A stretch of 64,000 bases of DNA from Hyposmocoma kahamanoa (taxonomy: Eukaryota > Arthropoda > Insecta > Lepidoptera > Cosmopterigidae), in assembly GCF_003589595.1 (NCBI RefSeq), contig NW_020656077.1:1423443-1487442 (forward strand). Direction: 5' to 3'. The notes under the pieces were generated by a model. That model searched no databases and had not been told where the DNA came from. It was given only the letters and a program-made list of their open reading frames with translations. Every line of letters starts with the position of its first letter. Position 1 is the first letter of the stretch. Below, piece by piece: positions 1 through 11,949 of this stretch. The position numbers and the translations under genes are program-made.

Positions 1-683
1 ACGAGTTTTGTCCCATCTACATGGAGATCAATGTTCTGACGCATTGACATTTTGTTGATTGCGAAAGATATCGCACAATCTACAGGAAACAAAATAGAAA
101 TAAGAAGCAGGCGATTAAAACATAGATACTTCGCGCAACGATTATCTATTTTAATATTAGTAGACTGTATATTTAATAAAAACTTAAACTCTACAAATAC
201 CAATAAATTTGGATAGAGTAAGAAATTATTGTGTCATTTCAATACGTTAAATTATATAGATATTGAAAATTTAATTGATGTATGAACGTAAATGTGGACA
301 GATTGATAAAAAATTCTTTATTGTTAGCACCACATACATAGATATGTATAACATGATGGAAATAATTATGTAACAAGAATCACACACTTGATTGTTTTAT
401 ACTCGTATAGTTGTTTTCTTTATTTTTCTTTATAATATAAAAATGTTTAATTTAATATTTAAATATGCACATCTCTGACAAAGTTGCTGTAAGTTTAATG
501 GCAGTTAAGGTCAAGTTGGGAGCTTGGAAGCATAAGATGCAGATCTCTTGATCTAGTTTGGATGCCAGTTTCCTACAAATTTTGTAACTTTAGGAAATAA
601 GATTTGTTTTGGGTCAAATTGTAAACAATATATTTGGAGAGAAATAAATTTATAATTATAATTATTATTATGGATATCTTTTT
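1..683. other. AT-rich intergenic DNA, nothing recognised
   Basis: Very AT-rich, with many short A and T runs. No long open frame, repeat family or structured motif was recognised on either strand. Confidence 0.5.
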
Positions 684-752
684 TCGTCTCTCGCCTCTCC
701 CAAGAGCTAAAAGATTAATTGTGAGTTTTTAAATGGGAGAGGCGGTATTCTC
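684..752 (+). repeat. Family G repeat with inverted ends
   Basis: The segment starts with TCTCGCCTCTCCCA and closes with TGGGAGAGGCG, so its ends are complementary and could pair in a hairpin. A related segment lies at 8198-8256 with the same ends (CTCGCCTTCTCCATGG and ATGGGAGAGGCG) and a similar AT-rich middle containing ATTAATT. Two copies sharing ends and core indicate a dispersed repeat, perhaps the 3' end of a transposon. The class is not recognised. Confidence 0.45.
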
Positions 753-1050
753 CGGCATTATTATCATTATTATTATTCTACAAAAGGAAATTGTTCTCGG
801 TATCAATACAGACGTATTTAAATATTTATTTGGCTGTAATATTTTGAAGTATTTAATAGATAATAAATAATTTTTTGTTACTATTATTTCCTTAATGGCG
901 GCCGTTAGAAAATATTTTTACTCTTATATCAAGCAACGAAACGCACCATTGTATTATTTCAATGAGATTATTTTCGCATTGAAATAATACAATATCTGTC
1001 TTTGTCTCGAATAAAAGACACCCTTCGTGGACAGATTGCGATTTGGACCT

Positions 1051-1312
1051 TGTGTCTTTGTGGAAGAGTTCGTTCAGGGAAGCACTATCCCGTAATGTGA
1101 TCATTTCTTCATCTTTTGAAGGGTAGGGGTGCTGGTGAAATTACAGGCACATGTGACTTGTCAATTTATGTGTCAGGGTGCAATGGTAGTGTCCTCCAGA
1201 TCTTTGTGATTTAAAGCTCTGAGCGGCACTGCAGGTGTTAATACAGGCGTGCCTTTTAACACCAGGCGCATGCCTTGTTCGTTCCGCCACCATTGTTTTC
1301 ATAAAAAAAGGA
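1051..1312 (+). repeat. Family B interspersed repeat, copy 1
   Basis: Carries the family B landmarks in order: a GAAGGGTAGGGGTGCTGG block, GTGAAATTACAGGCACATG, a 'gacttgtcaatttatg' stretch, CAGATCTTTGTGATTTAAAG, GCTCTGAGCGGCACTGCAG, and a final TTTTCATAAAAAAAGG. The same order recurs at ten further places in this window in both orientations. It has no coding capacity. The oligo-A end suggests a short non-autonomous retroelement, but no tRNA-like head was found, so its class is open. Confidence 0.7.
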
Positions 1313-4149
1313 CTCGACAAGTTTCCAGCACCCCTGAAACGGATCAAGATCTTTCCTTCCGATCAATGCGAGTACTGTTATTCAGCTTGTTAATATATTT
1401 TAGTATCAAACTGCATTGGCCTGCCTTCAACGTGAAATCGTTGTTGTTAGTAGACAGCTTAATGAAGACCTATGAAAAACAAGATATTCACCGCCTTCTA
1501 CCATCTCTACCAGACGACGAAAAAGCAAATGAAGCTATTATTGTTATCTACATAATTTCCACTTTTGATGTCATACGAAGATTGAGAACCTAAAAGAAAG
1601 AGAAACCAAACTGAAAAAAAGAAAAAATGGCTATATGGTTTTATGTAAAACCCGTTAGATATTTTTATTATTATTTATTTATTTAAACTAATTTCGTAAA
1701 TAAAAAGATACCCGTTAGATAAAATTCTACAAAAAAAATGTCCTTGTCAAAGTTAAATTTTGTGCATTTTGTCATATCGATTTTGTTATTACACGACTTC
1801 GCGTGCGACATCCTGTTTTTAGTGCCTTTACCACTCGTTGCATGTTAAGTGGTGAGGGTCGACTGTATCACAATCGTGGGAATACCAAAAACTAAGATAT
1901 CTATGCTGTCGATGAAGGCCATGTTTTATTGACATTTCTCTATTTTCATATTCCGTATTCTCCATCAAAAATATACCGACGACATACCGTAATAGTAAGG
2001 GCTTACTATAAACTAAAACTTTATTTAATAATATATTTATAACATTGCCTGTATTTTGGTTCGTTGTACAACGTAGGTACTGGCTAATCGATTGACTGCT
2101 TTAACACCAAATTAATTTTACATAATTCAACTAGATCAGCCATAATCAATAGAATTGCTTGATCAAGTAAGAAAACACCTCTACTCCAGGAATGTATTAA
2201 ATTACAAATACAACTCACTCTACTTTTAGCTGTTTATAAGACGATTTAAATCTGACATTTGTATTGAAAGTCGTTAACTCAATACAATAAATACATTTAA
2301 TGCATAGTTTAAGACAATGACGGAGGCAGCGCAACTCCCTTTTCGTTATAATATGAGACATCTTAATGTCGATGTACGTTTTCTCGACGTTGATCTTTTG
2401 TCGATGACGTTTCATAATTAGAGCACTCTCATTAAATGTCCAGGCACATCAACATGTGCCCAATTCTGCGATATTATTCTGGAAACTTCGGTAGGTAAAG
2501 AACAAAATATCGAGGAAATCTGCCTGTTAAACCGAGTTTCGAAGCGAGGCTAAATGAAAAGTGAGTTGGCAAGAAACCCTTTGCTGGAATGTTTGAAAAT
2601 GGGTTAACAACTTTATATATTACGTTTCGGAAGTCTATCCAAAACCACTTCAGATCAAAAAGTTCGATTAATTCGAAATTAAATCCGAGTTGGTATTGTA
2701 TAACCTAAATAAACATAAGCAGCCTGAAAGGCAGGAACTTAGTTGACTCGTTTATTTATATTTGACGAACCGGAACAATACTTTCTTAAGAAAAATAAAC
2801 TTCTGGAGGAAACTGCTTTTATGAATACCCACGTTTTATGTTTAAAGTAGCATATTTATAACAAAACAAAATTTTTGCGTTTACAATTTTGAAAAAGAGT
2901 TTGAAGGGGTGATATCGCTGCCTTTCTACAATAACGTAGTATTGCAGATTTATATGATGATGAATGATATTATATGATTTTGAATGAAATTTTTTGTGAA
3001 TAAAGTATGCTTATAATCTTATATTTGTTTGAATAGCATTTCCAATTCATAATATAATTGTAAATTGGGTATCATTCTTACCGTTTGTCAGAACAAAACT
3101 GTTTCTCATTTACATCTAAATTGTTTTTGGAAAGGAATGTTTACAGCTGAGCAAGAAGTCTATGTCAATCTCCTTTATCTGCAGATCAAAAATAAAAAAG
3201 AAGTAGGTAAGTAACGTATCCAAATAAATTCTCCATAAAAGAAGACTGACATTATTGAATTTTCATCACATAGTATATTTTTTAAGTAAAGGGAGTAAAA
3301 CGTTTGTAATCTAATAAAGAAACCGGTACACTTTGACCGACTCAATTCGTCTGCTTATAATGCTACGGAATGTATCGTAGCACTCGCTACGCTTTGAACA
3401 CTCGAGAGCTTTCATATTTTATTTTGTGTTTTTTATTTCAGTTATAAATAAGTAACAACGTTCGAGCATGCCAGGCAAGTCGGCCGGTACATCGCACTAG
3501 TCGATCCTCATGGGAAGACATGGGGACATGATGCTATGTTTCTTGAAACTGATTTTTAAGATACGTAAAACACGTAAAAGTACAATCGTTAGGTGAGGTG
3601 GCACCACCATCGCACTCCTACATAACTAGTGACCTAATTACGAAATATAAACTTACTACTCAATGTACTTATGCTCAAGATAATTGAAAAGTCCTTAATC
3701 TGCCTATAAATGAACTGGTCAACATTTAACACGTCAATGAGCCAGTCAAACAATGATCGTATATAAATTGTATTCAACTAATTTTATTTATTGTATGTTG
3801 TATTATATATTTTGATTTATGTTTTGGATATTAAGCGCCCAGTTACATACACGTGGTGAAAGTTTTCGCGAGGCGTCCGCGCGGCGACGGCCCATTTACC
3901 TCACATTTATGCTTAATGGCGAATCTGAATTCTATTTACTTTTTTCTTTTTTTTTTTTTTCTATTTAGGCAACAACATTTAAATTTCTCTGAATAATACA
4001 GCCGCGCCCGCGTCGCTGCGGCAACGCGGACTCCGCGCAGTGTGATCGTGATGAAATGCGTGTCGAATAAATGCGACCTTAATATTTTCAAAAGACTACT
4101 ATTATTGTCGATCGTTATTATATTGTCTAACTCAAAACTATTGTTTTGT
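1313..4149. other. Intergenic, no gene recognised
   Basis: AT-rich DNA without a convincing exon. The only compositional change is a GC-rich patch at about 3855-4060 with many CGCG and GCGG words on both sides of a T-rich tract (about 3945-3965). It could be the remains of a MITE or a regulatory patch, but neither could be supported. Confidence 0.45.
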
Positions 4150-4226
4150 TTAAGTAGAGGAAAACAATGATAGCCTTATGGTCAGCAGTGGACGTCTTCT
4201 GGCTGATATGATGTTGATGAAGATCA
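4150..4226 (+). mobile_element. RTE-type LINE 3' end fragment
   Basis: Contains GGTCAGCAGTGGACGTCTTC, then TGGCTGATATGATG and a degenerate GATGAAGATCATG tail. This is the usual 3' terminus of lepidopteran RTE-type non-LTR elements: the C-terminal codons around 'QQWT' followed by a GATGATG microsatellite tail. Related ends occur at 35578-35642, 46528-46590 and 54820-54850. It is a 5'-truncated remnant. Confidence 0.6.
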
Positions 4227-5760
4227 TGAAACAATGACAAGTAAAAGATTATCGGTAGTAGTAAGTATTTTATTAAATGACAAATATCAGGAAAAAATTA
4301 AAATAATCGAAGCCCTGTGACATCATTTCAGATTACACAACTAAACGAAACTAGCATAAATATACAATTCTTCCCTTCGGCCGCGTACGAAGCCGGTGGT
4401 TTTCTTCAGGTTTTGATGTAACACCAAATTTGAATTTAGATTTGTGATCTGAGATAATTAATAATTATTCTTAGTTAGTCTAAAAATATTAAATTGTAAA
4501 ATATTTGCGCGCGTACATGTACAAATCTGGTAAAAAAAGAGAAAATGGTGCGCTTCGGTAGGGAATAGTGAATTTGCTCGATTTTTTGACGATCGACACG
4601 TGTGATAGAACAAAATCTAGTAAATACGTAAGCAACAGACTAACCATATAACTAACTAACAATAACTAACTAACAATAACCATCGTCAACGTATTTTTTG
4701 TCGATCGACATTGTGGAATTTAAATTAGGTGTGGATGTAAAAACAAATTCGTTCGATTTTAACCCCCTGACATTTATCCATCGCTAATAAGTGATAGCTA
4801 TTAATTTTTTAGGCTCCTATGTAGATACCGAATTGTAATGCGAATACAAATGACTCTTCCTTAAATCGACAACGAATATTTAACGAATAATTATGTACGT
4901 TACCATTATCCTATTACAAGCTGAATTAACATGGCAAGCAGAAAGCATTTTGTGAGCATTTGCATAGCAAAGAGTGAAATTTGAAAGCAGATTTTGCTCT
5001 GTTGCTATTCTCTTTGAATCTTTGATAAACAGTTGACGGATCTTCAAAGCAAAGTTGTCTTTCCAAACTAACAGATCAAAAGTGGAATGTTTACCTATTT
5101 ATGTTAAAGAACTCCACAGATAGTAACACAGTGTGTAGACGGTTCGATTTTATACAGCAGGTTGTATGTACTCTTCCTATATTTACAGGGTGTTCCAAAA
5201 CCAAAACTCAACCATAAGCAAGGACCAGGGTGTTGCCTAGTTAGTAAAAATCCAGAAAAAATATATTTATATAAAACGGAGTAATTTTTTTGTGAAATGA
5301 GCATTTTATTGAAAATTTTTAGAAAATTACTTTCTGTACAAAATGTTTTGGTACTACGATTGGAAATTTGTAAATTTTACTGCTCTAATTATTGTTACGA
5401 CTATCAAAATTGCTCAGCCAATGAACACAATGCTAAAAAAAGCTCATATTGCAAAAATTTCAGAACAAGAATAAATGAACAAAATTTATACCGTAAAAAA
5501 ATGTACCTGGGTTACTATGGCATAACAAAAGTTGTGTAACTAATCAAGATTCTAAAATGGTATAAAACTTTCCATATCTTGCTTCTTGAAAAATAAAGTC
5601 GAAGTTTTACTAAACATAACCCCATTTTAAAATATTACCTTTTCTGAGTAAAAACAGCTTCCAGTGCTTCTAAGCCAGTGATCTTACCTCTCAGCTAACT
5701 TTTGGTTTCAGGTTCATATAGTCGAAGTTAGAGTAAGTGGCAATTGAGTAAAACAGACAG
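4227..5760. other. Intergenic, one small tandem repeat
   Basis: No gene recognised. At about 4640-4681 a 15-16 bp unit (ACTAACTAACAATA) is present twice in tandem. Two further 'TTTTTTG-C-GATCGACA' words lie at about 4583 and 4694. Around 5180 the sequence CAGGGTGTTCCAAAACCAAA resembles the terminus of a dispersed repeat, but no partner end was found. Confidence 0.4.
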
Positions 5761-5764
5761 TCGC

Positions 5765-5985
5765 AAAATTCCATATTTCTTATTATAACTTTATTAAGAC
5801 AGATTACAACAACTGCTCGAAGTGTTTTTCACCGGCATCAATACACGCACAGGAACGCCTAAAAATTGATTTTTTCACCAAACGTTCATCATGTCGCAAA
5901 TTGATCTGTTCTACAGCTTCCGTGATTCTTTGTGAATTCCCTACTTTGAGACCAGGAAATCGGTCTGGTTGTCTGGCACATTATT
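5765..5985 (-). pseudogene. Tc1/mariner-like transposase C-terminal relic
   Basis: Read on the minus strand this gives a short, broken peptide ending in RRSCACIDAGEKHFEQLL followed by a stop. This resembles the C-terminus of Tc1/mariner/IS630-type transposases, which often end in a Cys-Ile-x2-x-Gly-x-His/Tyr-Phe-Glu pattern. The upstream part contains stops and no catalytic motifs were found. Only the last ~60 codons are recognisable, so the subfamily cannot be named. Confidence 0.45.
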
Positions 5986-6556
5986 ATTATTTAATATAAT
6001 ATTTAAAAAAAATACCATGCAGGTCATATTATACCTACAACAATGTTTCTAGTTGCGTTTTAAACCACTAGGCTAGTAGGTTCGTCGTAATGCGAACTAT
6101 ATACACTCTATATAACACATTGTTTAATTTGCTAACAGAAATTCGTGCGACTCGTCTGCTACCGGCTTCTAGCTACAGGTTGATTTTTATCACTTATATG
6201 AGATCGTTGATAAAGAACAGAGTTTTTAAAAACATAATGTACTTTATTTGGATATTATTAGGTCAGATTCTGCAATGTTCAAAAGACCAATACCATTATC
6301 CATCAATTTAACGTCTAGATGATACAATGTGTTTTAAAATATCCATTTAAAAGCATTCACCTGCCAACAAACAACGCTTAAGGGCATTTGTCCTTCTCTG
6401 ACTTTAGTGGTCGAATTTTTTTTTCTTAATTTTAAGAAAAAACGTACACGTATTCAGCCCTCCTTGTCATAGCTTAAATACCCCCAATACTAGCGTCGCG
6501 CCAAAGCACGTACAGCATCGACACGAAATCTGCGCGACGGCGACGTAATGTTAACA

Positions 6557-6707
6557 GGGGCCTTACCATGAACTCTTATTACAGTTCAGTATAGGTTCGT
6601 AACGAGAAAAAAACGGGATGGTAATATACACATCATGTAGCGCCGTCTCACAACGATTCATGTTAGGTCCTAAACTGAATCGTAATAGGAGTTCATGGTA
6701 AGGCCCC
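6557..6707. mobile_element. MITE with ~33-bp terminal inverted repeats
   Basis: The left end reads GGGGCCTTACCATGAACTC, then TTATTACAGTTCAGT. The right end is the reverse complement of the same sequence with one or two differences (ACTGAATCGTAATAGGAG, then TTCATGGTAAGGCCCC). The element is about 151 bp with a ~70-bp unpaired centre and no coding capacity. A TTAA lies three bases outside the left end, but no matching copy was seen on the right, so the target-site duplication and superfamily are undetermined. Confidence 0.8.
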
Positions 6708-6899
6708 AGGACGCTAGCACTGAATGACTGCTGAATAGTGCCGGACGTCGGCTATACGCCGCGCTGGCGTGCCAGTGTTGCCAGATTTTTGCAAAGTTAA
6801 TTCGCCAATTTATGTGCACCAAGAAGTCCATATTAATGTTACCAATGTTAATTATAGTACAATGGAAAGAAATAAATAAAATGTAAAGATCTAAATAAT

Positions 6900-7395
6900 A
6901 TTCCACCGCTTCTTCTAAATGGTGTACCTACTGTTGAATCGTGTCTCTCGGTTTAAGTACCGAGGACACATTATTAGTGAAACTCTTGGAGATATGATGA
7001 TGTTGAGAGGGAGCACAGGGTGTTGTCGGTACGCATTAATATGTAGGCTCAGAGGTTACCTAGGTGCTCTGTAAATGTAAAAATAACTCTTTTCAGAGCT
7101 TACTGCCAGAATTTTTATACAGATGCAATGTGGACCAACTTCACACAGCGAGCGTACAACGCCTTACGTGTAATGTACAATAACATCTTTAGGGTTCTGT
7201 TGACGCTTCCTCGCTCTTGCAGCGCCTCTGGCATGTTTACGGATGCGTGTGTTTAAGAGTTTTACGCAATCAAGCGCAAAAAAAGTTCCTCACAGATGTT
7301 GCGATTGCGTGGGAGTACCAATGGTATCCTGGGGATGATATCAGGAAGAATGGACTCTGCTGTTTTCCGTAGGTTCACCGAGTTGCACGTGAACA
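6900..7395 (+). pseudogene. LINE reverse-transcriptase C-terminal relic (family L)
   Basis: Conceptual translation with frame changes gives VSRFKYRGHIISETLGD, VEREHR, VNVKITLFRAYCQNFYT, WTNFTQRAYNALRVMYNN and LPRSCSASGMF. These blocks, in this order, are typical of the region downstream of the reverse transcriptase core in a LINE family common in insects. Several in-frame stops and frame shifts show that it is dead. Related remnants lie at 10544-10650 and 19545-19950 on the same strand. An AT-rich stretch follows. Confidence 0.75.
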
Positions 7396-7830
7396 TATAA
7401 TAATGTATATATAATAATAATGTAACAGTGTAATTTAATTTAATATATTGTAATTGTTCTTCTTGTTTCTACTAACTTAGCTTGTAAGATTTTTACTAAC
7501 AAATATGGACTAATTGGTCTGAGAATAAATGAATTTGAATTTGAAAGACGCTAGTGCAATGTAGGGGGTCTTTAACGCGTTTGTATTTTGGTAATTTTCG
7601 AGATATTGGCATCTAAGTTCTTTTTCTTTGAAAATTGGCAATTACGTTGATTTTGCTTAACAATAAAACTGAAACTAAATAAGATATTAAAAAACTGATT
7701 AGAGTGGGTTGTAGATCTCGTCTCGCTGATTTAGCCATGGTATCTATAATATAATAGCCGTATCTATAATACTGCTCGTATTAGGTATGACCATAGCTAC
7801 ATAAACCATACTGAATGTACGACCAGTTAG

Positions 7831-7894
7831 CGAGTTGTAAAACATTAGTTTAACTCTAATTCCCTTTACAGTTAAACTAATGGTTTACAACTCG
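7831..7894. repeat. Short perfect-stem hairpin (64 bp)
   Basis: The arms ACGAGTTGTAAAACATTAGT-type at 7831-7855 and ACTAATGGTTTACAACTCGT at 7870-7894 are reverse complements over about 25 bp with one or two mismatches, around a 14-bp loop. This may be a very small MITE or the ends of a collapsed element. It lies immediately upstream of a LINE tail remnant. Confidence 0.65.
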
Positions 7895-7914
7895 TCACAT
7901 TTCCTTTTTTTTAA

Positions 7915-8125
7915 AGCCTGTATTGTCTCACCGCTGAACAAAGGCCTCTCTCCCCTCTCTCCACCCCTCTCTGTTTTGCGCTACTGAGGTCCAGTCTTTC
8001 AGTTGTTTCTCCATCGACGCTTTGGCCTACCGGATGGTCGTTTTCTATCTTTGGGGATCCACTCTGTGGTGGCCTTCTCCACGACTCGTCTGACATGCGT
8101 CTGACATGACGTTGTCTTTAATATT
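7915..8125 (-). pseudogene. LINE C-terminal tail relic
   Basis: On the minus strand, allowing two frame changes, the segment encodes ATTEWIPKDRKRPSGRPKRR, then SVAQNREGWREGREAFVQR and a stop. The pattern W-I-P-x-D-x-K-R-x-x-G-R-P ... A-Q-x-R-x-x-W-x-x-x-x-x-A-F-x-Q is the conserved C-terminal tail of insect RTE-like non-LTR polyproteins. The frames are broken, so this is a 5'-truncated dead copy. Confidence 0.65.
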
Positions 8126-8197
8126 ATGAATTTATTACTGATGTGATTTATATGGCCACTTCATTTATTATTACTATATTGTACATTTCTATTTTAG

Positions 8198-8256
8198 AAT
8201 CTCGCCTTCTCCATGGCCTAAAATATTAATTTTGAAATGGGAGAGGCGATATATGT
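8198..8256 (+). repeat. Family G repeat, second copy
   Basis: The ends CTCGCCTTCTCCATGG and ATGGGAGAGGCG match those of the copy at 684-752, with an ATTAATTTTGAA core between them. The class is unknown. Confidence 0.45.
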
Positions 8257-8953
8257 GTTATTTTTATTGTTACATGTCAGAAGTAATGTAAAAATAAATG
8301 TGTACGCTTTGGATTGAGCCAGTGCAGACTAAAATTTTTTCCACTTTCTCTCTGTAGTGACAGCTTTTTTTGTATGTAAAGTTAACCACTATTGACTTGT
8401 TGTAGATAAGATCATACAAGAGCTAGTTCCGTTTAATTTGTTAAGAGTTTTTTGAACGCTACATTGGAATTACGGCTTAATTGCCGTAATTGTCATTTAT
8501 AGTGCCCCAAATAGCCTTCGAAATTTCTTGCTTTATAGTAACAATGCTAAGTCACGCAATTCAAAACGTTACAAGTGATTTATCCAAACTAATGTTAAAA
8601 CTGCGAAAGTAATTCTGTCTTAAATAGGACCTTCAAGAAGGATTTAGGGTACAAATATAAATCTTAAAGGATGTGAAAGTTTGTATGGAGAACCAATAAA
8701 TTTTGAAAATTTGTCTAGTATAGTAGGCTACTGTAAGTACATATTCTACGCAGATGAAGTCGTGGAAACCAGGTATACTCCATACAATCATTTATTTCAC
8801 TTTTGATTTACAAGTTTCGTAATTATTGACATACACAAACAAAATGCAATACTACCTGGACTCTTTTAGTTTTTAATTTTAATGAAGCGACGTGCTCTTC
8901 AGCTCCAATATTTATCGAGCCAACAATTATGTAATGCAATCAATCGAAAGCGT
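8257..8953. other. Intergenic, nothing recognised
   Basis: AT-rich sequence with no supported exon, repeat family or RNA gene. Confidence 0.4.
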
Positions 8954-10372
8954 AATCAGAAGCTCACACGCCATCCGCGATGACGCCCAGCCAAGATAGG
9001 TACTAAAAATGTGATTAAATCACCACGAAAATGACAACATTTCAAGTTTTCTTTCTACATTTTTAAATGAAATAATCCAAAAATTAGCAAATATGAACTT
9101 TCACCGTTTTTCATATCGTGTTTTTGTGATTGTTGTCCTGTCCATAAAAATTACGAAATAAAAGTCATACATATTCAGAAACAGTATTAAAATTTTGCAC
9201 CTAAAAACGTGTTACGTTAATTTCGATAGGTAAATGGGTGAAACGTGCTTATGAGATTTTGTAAGCGAATATTTAACGCGAGGGACAAAGTTGAACGCGA
9301 TAATAGGAGAGAAGTTTTTGGAAAGAGGTAAAGATAATGTGGTTGTTGATGCACGACAGATACATTTTTTTTACAAAAATAGTCCAGTATTCAAGCAGAA
9401 GTGTGCGGAGCGGCGGTGTCGTGATGTTAGAGGAAATGTCGAATTCGAGATTTCGGTTGCTTGTCACACTAAGCTGACAAAACTTTTGGTGCACAAACTG
9501 TTAAATACTATTTGGAATTAACTATTCTTTGACCCTCTAGCACTACAGTAGCAATGTGCCCCGTCATGCAGAAACATGAAGCGACCATTTGTTTCTGTGT
9601 ACTTCGTGCCTGGAGATAAAGGACCATAACGTGGATTGTTGCTTTTGTTTTAGGGTAATAGTTATACAACCTGTTTCGTCACCTGTCAGTAAATCATAAA
9701 TTATCATTATCTTTACCTCTTTCCAAAAATTATAGAAAAATTAAAAGGCAAGCGGTTTCAAAGGAATGAAGATGCCTTGGCTGCTGCCTGGCTGCAAGAC
9801 GAGTGGCTATCGGTATTTTCCAAGTGATTTAGACTAATAGAAAAGTGTATACGTGTCTATGATGAATAATTTAAAAACATCAATCCCTTTAATAAAGTAT
9901 AAATTTTATAATTTTGGAAAATATAATATAATATTTTTTATAATTTCTTTTTACATAACCCCCGCAGCGAACATTAAAAACAGGGACTGCTCTTTCTCTC
10001 CTGTTATCGCGTTCAACTTTGTCACTCGCGTTGAACATTCGCTTACAAAAATTTCATAAGCCCGTTTCACCGATTTACCAATCGAAATTAACGTAATATG
10101 TTTTTAGGTGCAAAACGTTAATGCTGTTTATGAATTAGAAGATAATTACACTTGGTCACACTTTCATTTTGTAATTTTTATGGAGAGGACAACAAACAAA
10201 AACACGATATGAAAAACGGTCTACGTTAATATTTGGTAATTTTTCGATTATTTCATTTAAAAATTTAACAAAACTTGAAATGTTGTCATTTTCGTGATGA
10301 TTCAATCACATTTTTAGTACCAACCTTGGCTGGATGTCATCGCGGATTGCATATGAGCTTCTGATTAGTTGT
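8954..10372. mobile_element. 1.4-kb foldback element with ~360-bp inverted arms
   Basis: The left arm (8954-9314) and right arm (about 9994-10372) are reverse complements over ~360 bp with scattered mismatches and small indels. Both carry TAATCAGAAGCTCA, 'atccgcgatgac', TACTAAAAATGTGATT, 'cacgatatgaaaaacgg' (or its complement) and GTTGAACGCGATAA. A second, inner inverted pair lies at 9313-9341 and 9707-9735 (TTTTGGAAAGAGGTAAAGAT). The centre holds two oppositely oriented mariner-like relics: on the minus strand near 9590-9690 a TGDET ... KQQSTLW block, and on the plus strand near 9745-9860 a GKRFQRNEDALAAAW ... EKC block. No intact open frame remains. It could be a Foldback-type transposon or an inverted duplication of a damaged mariner locus. 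Confidence 0.7.
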
Positions 10373-10543
10373 TTAAGGTTAAGTCTAGAGCGACTCGGGT
10401 CGAAAAGTGAGGCTTATATCTACTGCAAAACACAAGCAAGAAGACAGCAATAGCGACTAATTTACGTATAAAATTATGAAATAATATCTATTCAATCCTC
10501 TCAAGTCGCCACTTTTCAGAGCCCACAGAAAACGTTTTTCGTG

Positions 10544-10650
10544 TTGATGGTTTGAAGCTGTTATGCGAAAAAGAGCGGTTTCCCTAATGCACGGATTTGT
10601 GGCGGCGATAAACAGTCTCCTGCGTGTCATTGCGTTCATAATCCTGAGTT
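10544..10650 (+). pseudogene. LINE family L fragment
   Basis: Encodes VMRKRAVSLMHGFVAAINSL followed by LRVIA. This matches the block downstream of 'SASGMF' in family L LINEs, which is usually followed by a 'R-K-R-x-A-S-L-x-x-R ... N-S-x-L' pattern. Short and isolated, it is presumably a remnant of the same family as 6900-7395 and 19545-19950. Confidence 0.5.
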
Positions 10651-10836
10651 CCTTTCATAACCACTGGACCCGAATGCATATTAATAAATACAAAACGATA
10701 TTTTATAAGATAATAATGTATCCGTGTATGTACCGATGTAAATTAAAGTAAGTTGATGCAATCGTTTGTAATTCTGTGATTCTCTGAATCCCTTGTAACG
10801 TGCACTGAAAGTTTCAAAATTCCGATAACATCATCT

Positions 10837-11125
10837 ACACAACCGACTTTAAAAAAAGAGGATCTCAATTCGGCTGTATTTTTTTGTATGTTTGTTACGC
10901 GATTACTTCGCCATTTGTGAACCGATTTTGATGATTCCTTTTTTTTGTTGGAAAGAGGGCACCTCAGTGTTAGTCCCATTTAAATTTGAAGAAAATATTC
11001 CACCTCTAAGGGTGGCAAACTGAGAATCCAATTTCGCGCATTTTCCGGTAACCGATCTCAATAAAACTTGGCAAATAGATGTAATTCTACGAACTTTTGA
11101 GGTCGGCTTTTGTTTTTATAAAAAA
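10837..11125 (+). repeat. Family F interspersed repeat, copy 1
   Basis: Landmarks in order: CCGACTTTAAAAAAAGAGGA, TCTCAATTCGGCTGTAT, GTTACGCGATTACTT, TGAACCGATTTTGATGATTC, TTGGAAAGAGGGCACCTCAG and CAATAAAACTTGGCAAATAG. The same order recurs at 22915-23180 on the same strand. Repeats with 'ACCGACTTCAAAAAAGGAGG' are abundant in lepidopteran genomes. Non-coding; the class was not determined here. Confidence 0.65.
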
Positions 11126-11949
11126 GTTGTAATTATTTGCACAATAATTGAACTGTAAATAATCGTTTAAAACGTAAAATTAAATTGTTTAGACTATGAA
11201 AAATAGAAATGCAAATTTAGGTTTAAGTTAACGTTTTTCATCATAAAAAAAAAATTAGACTTGATGACGTAGCGAATCGCAGCTGTCGCTACAAATTAGT
11301 TTCATATTATAATTCTAAATTTAAATGTACTTGTTTTGGTCGCCTTTTCCTTGACTTTGGTGAACTTATTATATATCTTATTGAATCTTCTAAATGTCTG
11401 CAGTTTCACCATTTTATATAATTTTTTAATATTGTTTTACTGTTTCATTTTTGTGCTCAGTGCCGTGATTTTCGAAAGCACAGAAATGCCAAAGCAAGTT
11501 AGAATTTGTTAAATTTTAAATGTTTTAATTATTGCACTGCGTTCGCAGTCGTGTAAAAGTATTAAATTATTTGAAAAGTAATAAACAAAATTCGCCTGCC
11601 GAGTGACGACGCTGTTTTTTTACTAGAACGACCCAGTTATGTTCGACTAAAGACAACATGAGGGAAATATATTATCTTGAACAAAATAATATAAGCAAAA
11701 GTCAGTCCCAGCGAGCTTTATATCAGATATCACGAGTATACAATAGACATTTGCATAATAAACGATTCACATATTTCGTAACACGATACCCTAACCTCCA
11801 GCATCTGATGAAAATGAGAACTGAATATACCCGTAGCTTAGTTCACAAACGGTCTTACCAAAGTTATTGACAGAGGTTATAAAATGGACGAGTATTCGAA
11901 TTTTGAACGGGTGCCACTGTAACCCTAGGAGAACGAGCAGTACAGCTTT
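11126..11949. other. Intergenic, nothing recognised
   Basis: AT-rich; no supported exon or repeat family. Confidence 0.4.
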
